A DNA stretch of 64,000 nt from Syngnathus acus (Eukaryota > Chordata > Actinopteri > Syngnathiformes > Syngnathidae), in NCBI RefSeq assembly GCF_901709675.1, contig NC_051105.1, positions 3,401,104 through 3,465,103 on the forward strand, written 5' to 3'. Below, piece by piece: positions 24,500-36,184 of this stretch. The position numbers and the translations under genes were made by a program. Numbering within the stretch: the first letter of the stretch is position 1; every line of letters starts with the position of its first letter. The notes below the pieces were generated by a model. The model was not told the origin of the DNA. It ran no database searches and saw only the letters and a list, made by a program, of their open reading frames with translations.

Positions 24500-27400
24500 C
24501 TGCAACACAACAGGAGTATGTTATCTTTGTCTGCAAACTTCTTTCATACTCCTAGGGATACCCGTTCACACGACGCCATTTTCATTCAGCAATTTTGTGA
24601 CTTGACAGGTACTGCTGTTTTGCTTCGCAACGGTGTCCAAGTTGGCTTCTTTATGTCCGTGTGTGAAATATTAGCATCTATGAACTGAGCTAAATAAGAG
24701 GCCCTTGATTGAAATTGGATGAAATGTATCAGTAAAATAATTTCCGGTTACGGACGGGCCTATTTGGGGTGATAAGGTGCATATAATGGAGAAAAAAAAA
24801 CCGAGACAACGGACGGGGTGTCATACCCCTTCATCTTTTTGATCCTCGTCTGGGGTGGGTTGCACTCCGAGCTCCACCTCTGTATCCGTCTCCTGCTCTG
24901 GGGTTGTCTCATGCTCAAACGCAAAGAAGGTCTGTGGCTCAAACATGTCCAACAATGGTGAATTCTCCGCCTCTGATGTTGTGTCCTTTGGTGCATCCAC
25001 GTCTGATTCAGAGTATGAACTGCTTTCGTCCAGGTCGGTTGTCGAGGCAGGCGTGTCCAGGCCGAGCATCCGCAACAACATGGGGTCTCGGCCACTTGAT
25101 TTTATCAGCTCCAAACTTTCATTTAATGAAAGACTTGGACTGATGAAGTTCTTCAGATCGAGCGTATCGGCATAGTCTTCGTCATTAGACAAACAGCTGA
25201 GACAGTATAATTCCAAAAGAGAGTTCAATAGCGCTCCATCCATGTCCAACAGAGGGTCCTTGAGAGTCAGCACGAGGAAGGGGCTCGGGTTTCCTATGGG
25301 AACAAAATCCATCAGAATGAGAGTTGTGTTCTCAAGGGGGCAAAAGCGGAACTTCCGCTTTCCAGCCCAGAGACTCTCTGCTCACACGACAAGGCTAAAA
25401 ATAGTTAAGCTTCCAAGGCTCACATATACACTATGGAAGCACAAAACGACCTTGGAGCGAACGAGGGTGCATTTGCTGTAATGTCATTTCTCGGATCTCA
25501 TCAATGGCATCATTGATGGATGACGCAAATTATGACATTACAGTCAATAAGCCCTTTTGCACAAAATGTAAAATATCGGCTGAACTCCATTCACATTGGT
25601 GTCACGTCCAATTACCAGTGCTGGGTGGTGCATCATGTTGGGTATACAAGAAGTGAAGATTCTTCTGCACAGTCACTGCGGCACTTTGTGTCACACAAAA
25701 GAAAAGGATGGTACAAGGCTCAACGCTGGATGCCCAGTGGAGTCCATTGGCTTTCAGTTCCTCCTGGTACCATACACTGTACCTCCTCAGCTCCGTCGGC
25801 TCTAAAGTCAATTTCACATCGACCTGCTGGCTTGAATCTGAGGACGACATGCAAGCAGAATTGCCTTAAAACAGCTGCATCGTATAGTTAAATGATACAT
25901 CCCCCTCCAAGAGCATCTGAGGAATACATAAAAAATAAGAGATAAAAAAATTATAATGGAGAGTGGACTACAGTTTTTTTGTGCTACTGTATAGAGAGTG
26001 GCCAACATTTTTTTTGTTTTTTTATTTAGGGTTAGGGTTATTTTTGTGGGTATTTTATATTGAGATATATTATACTTATTTGTATTACACTATTTATTAT
26101 TTAGTTATTATTTACAGTTTAGTTTTTTTTCTCACCAAATATTGATAATTCATTAAAAGGACAATGCGTAGCATGTTTTAATTTGTTAAAGTTCAATATA
26201 AAAAGATGCTATTCATTTTAATAATGTGCAAAAAAAAAAATTCTATCATACTTGTTTATATAATCGTAGGTCTAGTAATAGCTAACTAAATAACTAACTA
26301 GGAGATCAGGTGCCCATCCCTTATTGGTGATTTTCAGACAAACATTTGCAGTGACCAAATTTCCAGCGCATCTCTAGTAAGAAACCATTCCTGTTGAAAT
26401 GCCACAATAATAAACATCTTCAGTATAGATGTTGATGTACTGAAGGAAGGGCTTGATCTTCCACAGGTTTATTAGAGTCTTGGAGGGGTATTTTTCTCGG
26501 AACTCACACTTTTTTAGATTCTAAGATAGACAAACCACTTAGCTTGTGAGAAGGTGGTGTGACGGGCAACATTACCTTTCAATGGTATGATGATTTTTTG
26601 GTTCACTACCTGTCGAGGTGGGGGGGAAAAAAAGTATATTTACATCATGGGTGATGATAGTGTGTGTGAGATGGGTCATCATTTACCATGTTTCCATTTG
26701 CTTCCCCTTGATAACCGCCACAGAACATGGAGGAGAAGGCCACACCAAAGACACTGTGGTCGATTTCGGGGTTGAGAGACACTAACCCGGACCTGCCTAC
26801 AACCACATGGAATACCTGCATAGAAAATTTATACATGCAGAATGAGTTATATATACAGCATAGTGCAGAATTTCTCTCTCCTGGCCTTGGATTACATAAC
26901 GGTGATTTTAAACACAGGGCCAAAATCAATGGTCGGGTTTTTTTTTTCTTCCTCAGTACAAATCCAGTGTATGAGCCACCAGGCAATTGACTGTTGAGTA
27001 AAAAATTGAGTAATGAAGTTTTATTTATTTTTTTATCCGCATTGTTACTAAAGCTCCCCCTGCTGGACACATGGACATAATGAGAAAAAAAACAGCCAGT
27101 CTCTGTTGCGCTTGAAACCATATTTATGGCCTTTTTTGTTTGCACTGCTTTAATGTAAACGAATTTACCTTAATAATTTTTACAACAACAAAACCTTATA
27201 TAAGAAATTAATATAAATTTATGTTAACCACTGTTATTGTTTTCAATTTATTGATGTTGCGTGGCATTCAGACTCTTTTTCTAAGGGAATTGTAATTTGT
27301 AGCTCTAGTCAGCAGTTGTGCAGCAGCATTCCAGATCTGAAATATTTCAAGCAACCTTATTTTATAATTTGTCCTAACACAGGGTGACCTTCACAAATTT

Positions 27401-30400
27401 GAATGAAATACAGAGGGAAATATCAAGCCCACCTCCACGTTCTGCACGTCAGGGCCGTCGGGTTCTTTGGACTCAATATCCTGCGCTAAATGTTGCCCGT
27501 GGTCCTCGTCTTTGGCATCTCCTGCCAAGAGCAGCGTACGAACATTCTTGACTCGACGTCGAATAACGTCGCCGCTCTCTTCATCGTCGCTAGACAGCAC
27601 AACTGAAAGCAAAAATATATAGATATTAAAAAATAAAAAAGGGGGCCTCAAATTGAGGAAATAATTGTGGCCTACTCTTATATGCATCGCATGCACTTAG
27701 AAAATTGTTTAAGGAGAGGTTTTGCGCTAGCGGTGGAGACAAAAGATTTCTGTTAAAGTTTATGCATATATTGTTGCTATTTAATAAAATTATTATTATT
27801 TTTAATTTTAAGTTTTTTTCTGTCTTTGCAAAGAAAAGCATGTTTGTTTTAATACATTTTTGGTTTTCATAAAAATATCAAATGAAGAAATTTATAGTAT
27901 ACATTCTTTTTTTATCATGATTTAATTTCAATCCTACATTATTAAAAAAAAAAAGCCCACTTCCCCAAAAATAAACATATGGGCAACATTTCTTTTTGCT
28001 TTATTTGAGAAAAAAAATAGAAAACTAACATCCACTCTCCATCCAATCTTTGTCCTACTTATCCTCATTAGGGTTTCGGGTATGAGCATACGACAGCTGA
28101 CTGCGAGTGGGTGTGCACTCTGAATTGGTCGTTGAAATTCGGGACAAAGCATCACTCTTGCAGTGTGTACTTACTGAGCTCTCCCGTGATGTCTGGCGCA
28201 GCATCCTCCTGTGTGGCCAGCCGACTGCAACCGGGACTTCCAATGGCGTCTGCTGACTCCGCATCACAGTCTTCTCCAGGTTCAGTCAAACTAACCGGTG
28301 CCAGTCCTCCGTCTCGTGCACCTTCCCCAGTAAGGCGAAGCACGCTTTCTCGTTGCCGTTTTTGGCTGCTTGTTCCATTGCATGTGATCAATTTGCCGAC
28401 ACTTCTTTTCCTCTTCTGTTGACAGAAAACACAGACAATTTTTGAGTGTCAAATCGTTACTATAGATTGGCATTGATTCATTTATTATTGAATGTCATCT
28501 TTGCAGAATTTTTGATTCATCATTTCTACAAGCGAAAGGGGTGGACCACGGTAACTTTGATTGCAACCAAGAGGGGCACCTTTAAGTCTCTGGCAAGCAC
28601 AAGATCTGCTCAAATACTGGCCCCCAATCTAAAGGCCTTTCTTTGTTTGGCGCAGGGTACCACGCAAGGGCACAAGTCATTCATTGTCAGAGAAAATACA
28701 TTCATCTCGACAATCTTGGTGCCTTGAGTATTTTCTAGTTTTGATGACAGGAAGAAATGAATGGAAACCTAGTCAAATGCACACTATCATAGTGTTGGAA
28801 TGCTTGGCGGCCATTCACCAGACAATGTTTCTCTCGAGTTCCAATGTCCTTGATGGGAGTTGGGGAAAAGTCATCAGCGTCTCCGGCATCCTCCGCCGGC
28901 TTCCAGCTCACTGACAAGCCGCAGTCTGTAGAAAAAAAACCACAAGTACTGACAACCTGATTGCTGCTAGGAACAGTGTGTTGTCAAGAAAGTAGAACAG
29001 GGAAACGGTGCAGCGTCATTGCAGATGTTTTTTTTGGCCAGGAAAAATAACAGCTTGAAGCTCCGTTAAAGCTGCCCTCAGCTAACACTTCATCCAAATG
29101 ATCTTTTTTATTATACATATGTGAGTTAAATGTTTTCGAGACTGCTGTTGTTTTGAGGATGTGTTTGTCAATGTGACATGAATATTTCATGTCACACGAA
29201 CATTTCCCCTAACCATCACATAGATTACCACAGAAATGACACAAGTGCTACCTACCGACGACACTGTAGTCCTCCCCATTTGCACCGACATGGACCATCT
29301 TCTCCACATCTTTGTTTTCCTCTCCAATGGCAGTGTGACGTAACCTCTTCCTGACCTTTGACCTGCAGAGACACCAAACATCACAAAGGGTTTCCTTTCT
29401 GTGTGCGTGCGTGTGATGGCATCACAGAAAGGTTAGCAAAGAGACTAATTGGGAGCTAAGAAAGCAGTGAACGTGCAACGAACCAAAAGCTATGCGCATG
29501 ACAAGTTGATAAATGGCCCTTCCAACCAAACCGGTGCGTTTACTTTATAGACTTAAAACGCCAGTATTTATGGCCGTGTCCAGTTAATTCTCCCGATTTT
29601 TGGATCAAATTTACTCTATTAAAATGACACACTACCTTTGTAGGGATGATGAGGCATGCTTTCGGACACACTTTGGCATTGCGGTCTTCTTTGTGCCATT
29701 CCTGGGTGGCTTCTGACCTCGATGTCTGACTCTATTAAAATGCATGGGTGCATGCACGGCTTCTTTTTTGCATGGGTGTCTCTTGCACGCCGTTTCTGCT
29801 TTTTTGCTGCACGTGTGACCTGGTTGCTTGTCCAAATAAGCCCTCCCAGCCTCTGTCTTAAACACATCGGTGAGAACCAGACAAGGCCTCTTTCTGTGGG
29901 ACAAAAAAAAGAGAGGCATTAATCGCCGATGTCTTTTACCCGGCAGTTGAAGTTGTCGTTAAAATACACTTGCACAAGTCGTCGTAGGGAGGGCTGGTGT
30001 GACACAGATAAAGCTGACACAGATAAAACGATCGGTGGCTTCTGATTAGCTTGGTTAGAAGCGAGTCCATAAGACTGACTAAGCTATGTTGTTGTGTATC
30101 TGTGTATAGTAAAATTTAGAATGATCAGCTCTGAACGCGTATTACTCTGTGCTATAGATTATCATTACATATCGAGTTACTTGAGTGCAACACTTCCAGG
30201 ATCACGTTTGCTTGTAGTTTCTTCCGGCAGAATATTAAAAAAACAGAATGTGAGACAAAGCCTTGGGATGATTCCTTATGTCACTATTCCACTGCATACT
30301 ATATAATAAAAGTGCAAATATTGGTATTTTGGAGTGTTTTGTCTATACAGTATTTCAGTTGCCCTTGTTTGCAAAGGATGGTAGGATCATCACACTACCG

Positions 30401-33304
30401 TAATTTTCGGACTATAAGTCGCACCGGAGTATAAGTCGCACCAGCCATAAAATGCCCAAAAAAGTGAAAAAAATCATATATATGTATATAAGTCGCTCCT
30501 GAGTATAAGTCGCCCCCCCCACCCAAACTATGAAAAAAACCGCGACTTATAGTCCGAAAATTACGGTATATTCATTTTTTTTAATCTGGAGTTTATAAAA
30601 CGGTTCCATGGTGACTCGAACATCAAAATGTGATAAGTTCCGTCAACAAAATTGAAAAGGATTTGTGTTTTCCTGTGTTAATTATCAGGCACTTGGTTCA
30701 TTTCTAGCCGTGTGTCCTCAAAGGTTACTATGACAAATCGCTTAACTAATGAAAAACCAGCAGTGGTTGGGGATGAACGCCACCCCCCATGTCCAAATAT
30801 GGTCAAATTCTAAATGTTTTCACAATTCGATACTAATCTTATCGGTCCCCAATTCTTTGGTTAGTAAGAATAACGGATGAATTAAAACAAATTAAAATAG
30901 TTTGAAAACACATTGCAGCTCTTCCCCAGAAGTTATGTATGAGAGGTTTTACAAAATCCGCGTTTCCTTGTACTGCAGAAGTTGTGTGGCGCAATTGTTG
31001 CTGGCATTTAGAAACTGGGTGCTTTTTAGACAATAATGAATGAAAATCAGTAAGGTTAGATAGTTATTTTGTTAAAATCGGTCACCGTGATGCCTTGTTG
31101 CAGAAGGACCCTCATGAGCTATCGAGGCAAGTCGTCGTTCCATATTAATTTCTGCATGACGTAGGGTTGGTTAGGTGACTCGTTGTTTTATTTATTGCAT
31201 CACTCGAAACCTAAGAACTTTATGAAGCTGATGTACAACAGGGGTTTTCTTTTATGATGTATCGTAAGGCGTTTTGCAAGGTGGTGGTTCAGCATGACTG
31301 CAAACTTTGAAATGCGCGTTTGAACCATTTTAATTAAATGAACCAAAGTAATAGATTTGCAATTTTTTCAATTGATGTGGTAAATGAAATACAAAATAAG
31401 TTAGAACAAATTGAACAAAGCAACGTCATGGGAACTCAATCGAGCTGTTTTTTCTTTTCCCCTGAAAAGCTGTCATTTGGCTAGGGCAAGAATTTCACCT
31501 AACATCAACAATATGGTATGTTGCTGATTTACTGAAAAACCTAAAACGTCTTTCCTAACAATTGTCTCCCAATGGGTCAGGAGGACAAAATGTCTATTGG
31601 GTGTTTACTTACCCGGCCATCCCGCATTTGGCCAAAGCGGCATGATTTCGATCAAATGCCTTGGATCCCCTTTTGTGCTTTAAATCCGATTTTTGGAGTT
31701 TGCTACCAGAATTTGCAGCCCAGGACACCTGTTTACAACAAATAATAATGAGCTCTCTAGAAGTATCAAGATGAGTCATGACAACCAAATGACAACATTT
31801 GCGCTCATGTGTGTGGCTTACCCATCTGAAATTCAGTTTTTTTTGTTACCATGCTTACATATACTGCAATAATTAAAAAAAAAATTTTTAAAACCCCAGG
31901 CTATTTGATATACTGTATGTCGGAGTTTCAAGACTTAAAAGTTGATTTGTTGTTATTGTACACTAAATTGCAGATGCTTAGTGAAACACTTCATAGTCAA
32001 TGAGTCACTTAAAACCATTTCACACAAAGCCCCAATTATATTTTTGCTTTTTCTCTATTAATATTTCCTGAGTATATTTTTTAGATTGAAAATGAATCTG
32101 ACATTACAGTTAGATATTAATCTCTGTATTACAAATGTACAATTACGTTCACACCTTCATGTGAATTGAATTGGCAAAGCCTAAGGGGGAAAAAAACAAA
32201 ACAAGAACACATTCTGACTCTTATTTATTGAGGCACAAATTATATTACAGTCATCAATATTGCAGTCGATTTTATCGTACCATTATTCTCTGTATTATGA
32301 TGTGAATGATACGTATACAGAAAACACGAGTGCATCTTGAGTAATTGGGGTTTACGGTAGTTTGTCCAATTTGAGTTGCCGTAGCGTGATGTTCATCACC
32401 AACCACAGACCTCCCAAGCCGGTCTGATCACACAACTAACGTACCATGAGGACTTGTATCACTTCCCCCCACTTTGCAACTGCCATTTATGTTTTCTTTT
32501 GAGAAAGAATAACACTCAAAAATGTCAAATTTCACACTGTCAAAACACCGTTGACGATAATATTGATGACAATATACTCCTCTCTCCCCCACCCCTACAG
32601 GTAAATGGACTTCCTAAATGAAATGTTGCTCATTTAATTGCAGAATTGGACAGTCCTGCCTTTGGAGAGTAGGCCAGTGGTGTCCACAGTTGAGTCCCAC
32701 TTACCAGTTTATTCCTATCAACTGCAAATGGAAGTGCCTTTATGGCTTTCTGGGAGTCCATCATGACTGCCAACTGAGTAAGGCACAGCAGCAACACTAC
32801 GAAAGAGAACACAGGTCAGAGACAAGTTTGAGGAGAAAAATTCGCATCCCAATGGCAATTTTCTTTGTCTTATGACACATTTAAAGGCGTAACTATCTTG
32901 TATTACCGTGCAAGCCGGAATACTTTTCACGCATAAAGAGACAAGCGTGTGTCAATATATTGTTATTATGTTTTATTCAAAACAAGACTAACTACAGGCT
33001 ACATGTTGAGGAGTAACCTCGTGGGGAGATGAATGCATCTTGACCAGCTCGTGCAATGTCTTCGACTTACACCACTACTGTCTGCTGCTGTGACGTGTCT
33101 TTAGTTTAACACGCAACTTAAACTAATGTTACTTTGATGTTGATATTCAAGTCTGCGCAAATGTGACAGTTTTCGTCTACTGCGCAGGTACTTTTCAAAT
33201 TAGAATGAAAACCGCTGTTAGCCACACTAGCCCAGAAGGCTAGCAGTGATGATAGCTCACTCAAACAAAGATGCTCAAGACCGAAGAAAGCAAAATCTTA
33301 CCAT
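21879..33304 (-). CDS. senp7: Sentrin/SUMO-specific protease 7 (complete, about 999 aa)
   Basis: SENP7 is a nuclear cysteine protease (C48 family) that trims poly-SUMO2/3 chains. Exons in transcript order: 33302-33304 (ATG at the exon end), 32705-32773, 31613-31728, 29636-29893, 29256-29362, 28819-28925, 28175-28415, 27433-27602, 26687-26815, 26576-26609, 25616-25837, 24827-25293, 24372-24499, 23797-23913, 23602-23718, 23426-23521, 22789(or 22771)-22982, 22668-22702, 22542-22585, 22384-22452, 22147-22297, 21879-22004. Total 3000 nt in frame. Catalytic residues: His796 in [11 protein letters not shown], Asp892 in CILIMDSLK, Cys945 in [18 protein letters not shown]. The catalytic domain (from about 684) is split by a short insert, as in SENP6/7. 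The N-terminal half is basic and unstructured with a SUMO-interacting motif. The end DPVVHFDLP then [17 protein letters not shown] fits SENP7 better than SENP6, and impg2 is also the neighbour in humans. An ATG at 32762-32764 is a possible later start. Confidence 0.94.
26576..26609 (-). other. senp7: senp7 34-nt microexon
   Basis: Acceptor cctcgacag and donor gtaatg bound [11 protein letters not shown] plus one base. Together with neighbouring exons it gives [19 protein letters not shown], matching the human stretch that reaches KKYIKIPFQ. Without it the flanking exons do not join in frame (34 is not a multiple of 3). Confidence 0.8.
27433..28415 (-). other. senp7: senp7 exons forming a SUMO-interacting motif
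   Basis: Exon 28175-28415 ends GEL plus the first base of an Ile codon, and exon 27433-27602 begins with the remaining two. Joined they read [11 protein letters not shown], a hydrophobic core followed by Ser/Asp/Glu as in validated SUMO-interacting motifs. Human SENP7 has a similar acidic SIM (IVVSSDEE). The motif spans the junction, so skipping either exon would destroy it. The same upstream exon starts with a basic KRKR cluster. Confidence 0.85.
28042..28140 (-). repeat. SINE-like fragment in a senp7 intron
   Basis: Plus-strand text TACTTATCCTCATTAGGGTT, then CAGCTGACTGCGAGTGGG and TGTGCACTCTGAATTGGTC, is the reverse complement of the 3' part of the fish repeat seen at 100-425. It ends directly before exon 28175-28415. 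Confidence 0.55.
30398..30566. mobile_element. 169-bp TA-flanked inverted-repeat element (Tc1/mariner-like MITE)
   Basis: The ends are inverted copies, CCGTAATTTTCGGACTATAA at 30398 and its reverse complement ending at 30566, matching over at least 25 bp. Each end is flanked by TA (30396-30397 and 30567-30568), the target duplication of Tc1/mariner elements. The unit TATAAGTCGC recurs several times inside. No coding capacity. It lies in the senp7 intron between exons 29636-29893 and 31613-31728. Confidence 0.85.
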
Positions 33305-33420
33305 GTTCTGGAGATTCGCTTTTGCTTTACGTGGAGATATTGGAGACGTGCAGATAACAATCTGAGAGCGAGCACTTCACGCCACAGTCAACACGCAAAT
33401 ATGAGAAATAGTCATTACTA
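33297..33420 (-). promoter_or_regulatory. senp7: senp7 first exon and probable promoter edge
   Basis: A strong donor (ATG/gtaag, exon edge 33302) ends a first exon whose last codon is ATG. It joins TTG GCA GTC ATG ATG at 32773 in frame ([13 protein letters not shown]). The 5' limit is not visible; an ETS-like CCGGA lies near 33477-33500. Whether ribosomes use the first or a later ATG cannot be told from sequence. Confidence 0.45.
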
Positions 33421-34370
33421 GTAAGGAACAAGGGGGATACTCGAAACAGAGGTTCCACTGTTTTACATAGCTACATCCGGGTTACACCGGAAACTACGCC
33501 ACAAATATAAATAAAAAACTTTCTATTTCCTTGAAAACGTAAACTTTCTTTCAATGTAAAACAAATCACTTAACGTACTTCAAATTGTAACGTGTACTAA
33601 CACGAAGCTAAAATGTGTTTTGGAGGACTGGAATAGATTAATCGCATCACAATTCATTTCAACAATGAAATATATTCAATGTAGTAAAATAGGTGCAGAA
33701 AAATATATAATTCTAAATCAAGATACTGTAGACGTACCAAACTGTCTACGCACAATTTGTTCCAACTCTCTGATGGCTTTCAGATGTGTTTAATGTAGGA
33801 ATGTTCAGGTCCGCTTTACTTGGATATTTGACAAGTTAAATATATTGAATAAATAAAGTATCTTTGCGAACTGTTAACGAGCTATTTGGGGACGTCGGCG
33901 GGTGCGCACGTAGTACGAAGCTCGTTAACTACTGGTTGCTAGCGGAAACGTGGTCGGACACCACTTGGTGGCGCTGCTGACTTCCCAGTGTCAGACTTAA
34001 AACAATTAACAGCTTTTTGAGTTACATTGCTCATTATTTGCTGATGGGAAATCACAGTGTAAATAATTTGACTTTGTATTTATATTTCAGAAGCCAGTAT
34101 AAATACTGACGTGAGGCTATTGAAAATGACAAGTTGAAGAATAAGAAAAACACATTTTGTTAATCATAACATGTCATAATGTACTCGTGAAGCGATTTTA
34201 TCAGACCGTAATGAAGAGAGGAAATTTGGGATGGAAAACGACTGGTTCATGTCTTCACTCTTCCACATTACATGTGCTTTTCAGGCATTTATAGACATCA
34301 AAATCTCAGTTGTACTGTGTAAATACTTATATCATGCAATGAGTGCCATAAAACAGTAGAAGAGTTTCAG
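33400..34370. other. Spacer between senp7 5' end and the small gene
   Basis: Nothing gene-like is seen. It contains an 11-bp perfect inverted repeat, GTTAACGAGCT at 33873-33883 and AGCTCGTTAAC at 33919-33929, with a 35-nt GC-rich spacer that could form a hairpin. Confidence 0.5.
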
Positions 34371-34373
34371 GTG

Positions 34374-34379
34374 TTTATT
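34374..34379 (-). promoter_or_regulatory. Poly(A) signal of the small gene
   Basis: Minus-strand AATAAA about 270 nt beyond the proposed stop codon. Confidence 0.45.
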
Positions 34380-34643
34380 GATATTATCATTGCAAAACAC
34401 ATCAGACCTGCTCAGCCTCCTTGGAGAGGTTTGTGAGTTGAGTCTTCACACGTTGCAACAGACATTATCAACATTTTACAGCAGGGTAACAAGAGCACAC
34501 TGTGGTCATTACTGAATATTCAATTAACAATATTTAAGACATATTAGCATTACAATGCTGTTTGCTTCGGTTGCTATGATGCAAAAGGCAACTGATTCTG
34601 TTTAGGCTATTTATGAATGACCTGTGTGATTCGTGTTTTAACA

Positions 34644-34990
34644 TCAAGAGCCATATTTCTGCACAGTCAAAGGCATCCCGGAGACCACTTCCCCGCTGAT
34701 GTGATTTGAAGTCATTACGGCTTCTGGTGGCTCTCTCAGGGCTTGTGCCGCTCTCTTTTCAGCTGAGAATAACAGTAGAAAACAGACCACTTTACCCAAA
34801 CAACATTCATTAGCCCATCAATCAATTTATTAGCCATCAGGAATAAGATGGGAGTAGAGGATTTAAATGACGTCATTACTGTGTACATCTTACCGATAGC
34901 ACTACATGGCGTCACAATGGGCTCTTCCAGTTGCTCTCTCTTAGCAATGGCCGCCCGGATCTTCCTGACCGCGTAGATGCTCGCTGTCAT
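34644..34990 (-). CDS. Unrecognised small protein, 71 aa, two coding exons
   Basis: I do not recognise the family. The model joins 34894-34990 and 34644-34762, giving MTASIYAVRKIRAAIAKREQ at the N-terminus, then LEEPIVTPCSAIAEKRAAQA, and ending SGMPLTVQKYGS. A split Ala codon joins the exons at a good donor (gtaaga) and acceptor (tattctcag). The N-terminal part looks like a short amphipathic helix with many Lys/Arg, which could be a mitochondrial or membrane-proximal segment (inference). The start depends on an acceptor at 34999-35001. With the alternative acceptor (34984-34986) and the donor at 35329, the upstream reading is ATG GTC TGA in frame, so a stop would lie at codon 3. An AATAAA (minus) at 34374-34379 and an ETS site at 35433-35441 bracket the unit. 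Confidence 0.45.
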
Positions 34991-35329
34991 GCAAAACACT
35001 ATTATTAGTCGTATGGTAGTATTATATTTCACATAACGTGTGTTCTTGTTACGTCAGACATTGATAGGTAAAAATTGTGTATTGACTAACGGTAACGCTG
35101 AAATTAGCTATATTGTCAACACTGATGCGAAACATAAAATTATTATTTTTACACTTTCATCGTACATTACGTACAGTATTAGCTAAACTGAGAAAGACGC
35201 TTTGAATGTTAAAAAAAAACTATGATCGGTCGGTACATTGGATGGTTTAACAACACAACGTCGTTAAATGGCAGGCTAAACTAAATACACTTACGGTCAA
35301 ATAAAACTATAAAACCAATTCAATTATAC

Positions 35330-35400
35330 CTTTTATAATAAGTCAGACCATAATTGCAGCTTATAGTTAGCTCTGCTTGTTTTTTCCGCTCCCCGCGACG
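35330..35400 (-). other. Probable leader exon of the small gene
   Basis: Two donors are possible on the minus strand: AAAAG/gtataa (edge 35330) and GACC/gtaagtg (edge 35297). Upstream lies a GC-rich segment with CCGGAAGTG. The exon contains ATG GTC TGA, so it is either non-coding or holds a tiny upstream reading frame. Confidence 0.35.
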
Positions 35401-35432
35401 AGTGTGTGTGTGTGGGGGGGGGGGAATCAGAC

Positions 35433-35441
35433 CCGGAAGTG
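35433..35441 (+). promoter_or_regulatory. ETS-type promoter site of the small gene
   Basis: CCGGAAGTG is the consensus for ETS/GABP factors, common within about 100 bp of housekeeping transcription starts. It sits just upstream of the proposed leader exon. Confidence 0.4.
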
Positions 35442-35460
35442 TTTCAGAAGCTCACGACTA

Positions 35461-35560
35461 GTGTTGGCTCGTGAGTGAACGATTCGTTCAAAAGAACGAA
35501 TCTCTTCAGTGAACGAGAGTGAACGAATCACTTCCTAAAGTGATTCGTTCTTTTTTCAGT
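35461..35560. repeat. Clustered palindromic GAACGAATC repeats
   Basis: GAACGATTCGTTC (35477-35489) is a near-perfect palindrome, and GAACGAATC recurs at 35494. GAACGAATCACT (35521-35532) pairs with AGTGATTCGTTC (35539-35550) as a 12-bp hairpin with a 6-nt loop. This looks like a small foldback (MITE-like) repeat inserted beside the small gene promoter. Confidence 0.65.
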
Positions 35561-35768
35561 TCATGACTTCAACCAGTAGGTGTCGGTAATGAGCATTGAA
35601 GCTGGTGCCACCTTTTAACCATTCATATATGCCTTTTTGATCGGTTACCGTAATTACCCGTTTTAATTTGTTATAAACTCACAACCTGGAAGTGCTTTTT
35701 CATACTGAGAATGGCCAACATGGTAAAACATTTTGCCAATATCAAACATGGACTATTGTGAGCCATAA

Positions 35769-35774
35769 TTTATT
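35769..35774 (-). promoter_or_regulatory. atp6ap2: Candidate poly(A) signal of atp6ap2
   Basis: Minus-strand AATAAA about 410 nt beyond the stop codon. The interval 35775-36184 is then the 3' UTR. Confidence 0.4.
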
Positions 35775-36184
35775 CATCATCTTTGCAATTTTAAAATTCA
35801 CTTGCCTATTTTTAATCGATGCTTTCAACTAAAGGTGAAATTATTTCAAGCAAAATACACCTCTACAGAATAATCTTTTCACATTGAGTACAGCAGACTG
35901 TCATATAGTTGCATTTTCAATATATACACATATATTTAACTTAAAACATTTTTACAACAAATTCACGCTCTTTCAGAACATGACCATACATTACAAAAAC
36001 AGACACCTTAAGGAATGATGTGTTATAATGTTGATATCCATTTTCAACTACCACAGCAGCATCGTAAACCAATTGCTCACTCATCGTTTACTTCAAGTCA
36101 CAAACACAAAGCACAAAAACGATCACTCACGAAATACAAGGGGATGGATGGATTGAGTGAGTGAGTCCTTGAGGGACGTGGTTT

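Noticed and set aside
26365-26500. Minus-strand frame reading [19 protein letters not shown] in a senp7 intron
   Set aside because: Looks protein-like but has no start, no splice sites that fit the senp7 chain, and ends within 40 codons; perhaps a transposon relic.
21879-33304. senp6 instead of senp7
   Set aside because: Some segments ([16 protein letters not shown]) look like SENP6, but [18 protein letters not shown], the following DPVV and the IREL end, plus the impg2 neighbour, favour senp7.
34374-34643. SECIS element for a selenoprotein reading of the small gene
   Set aside because: ATGA cores are present, but I could not find a flanking stem with the AA and GA positions in order.
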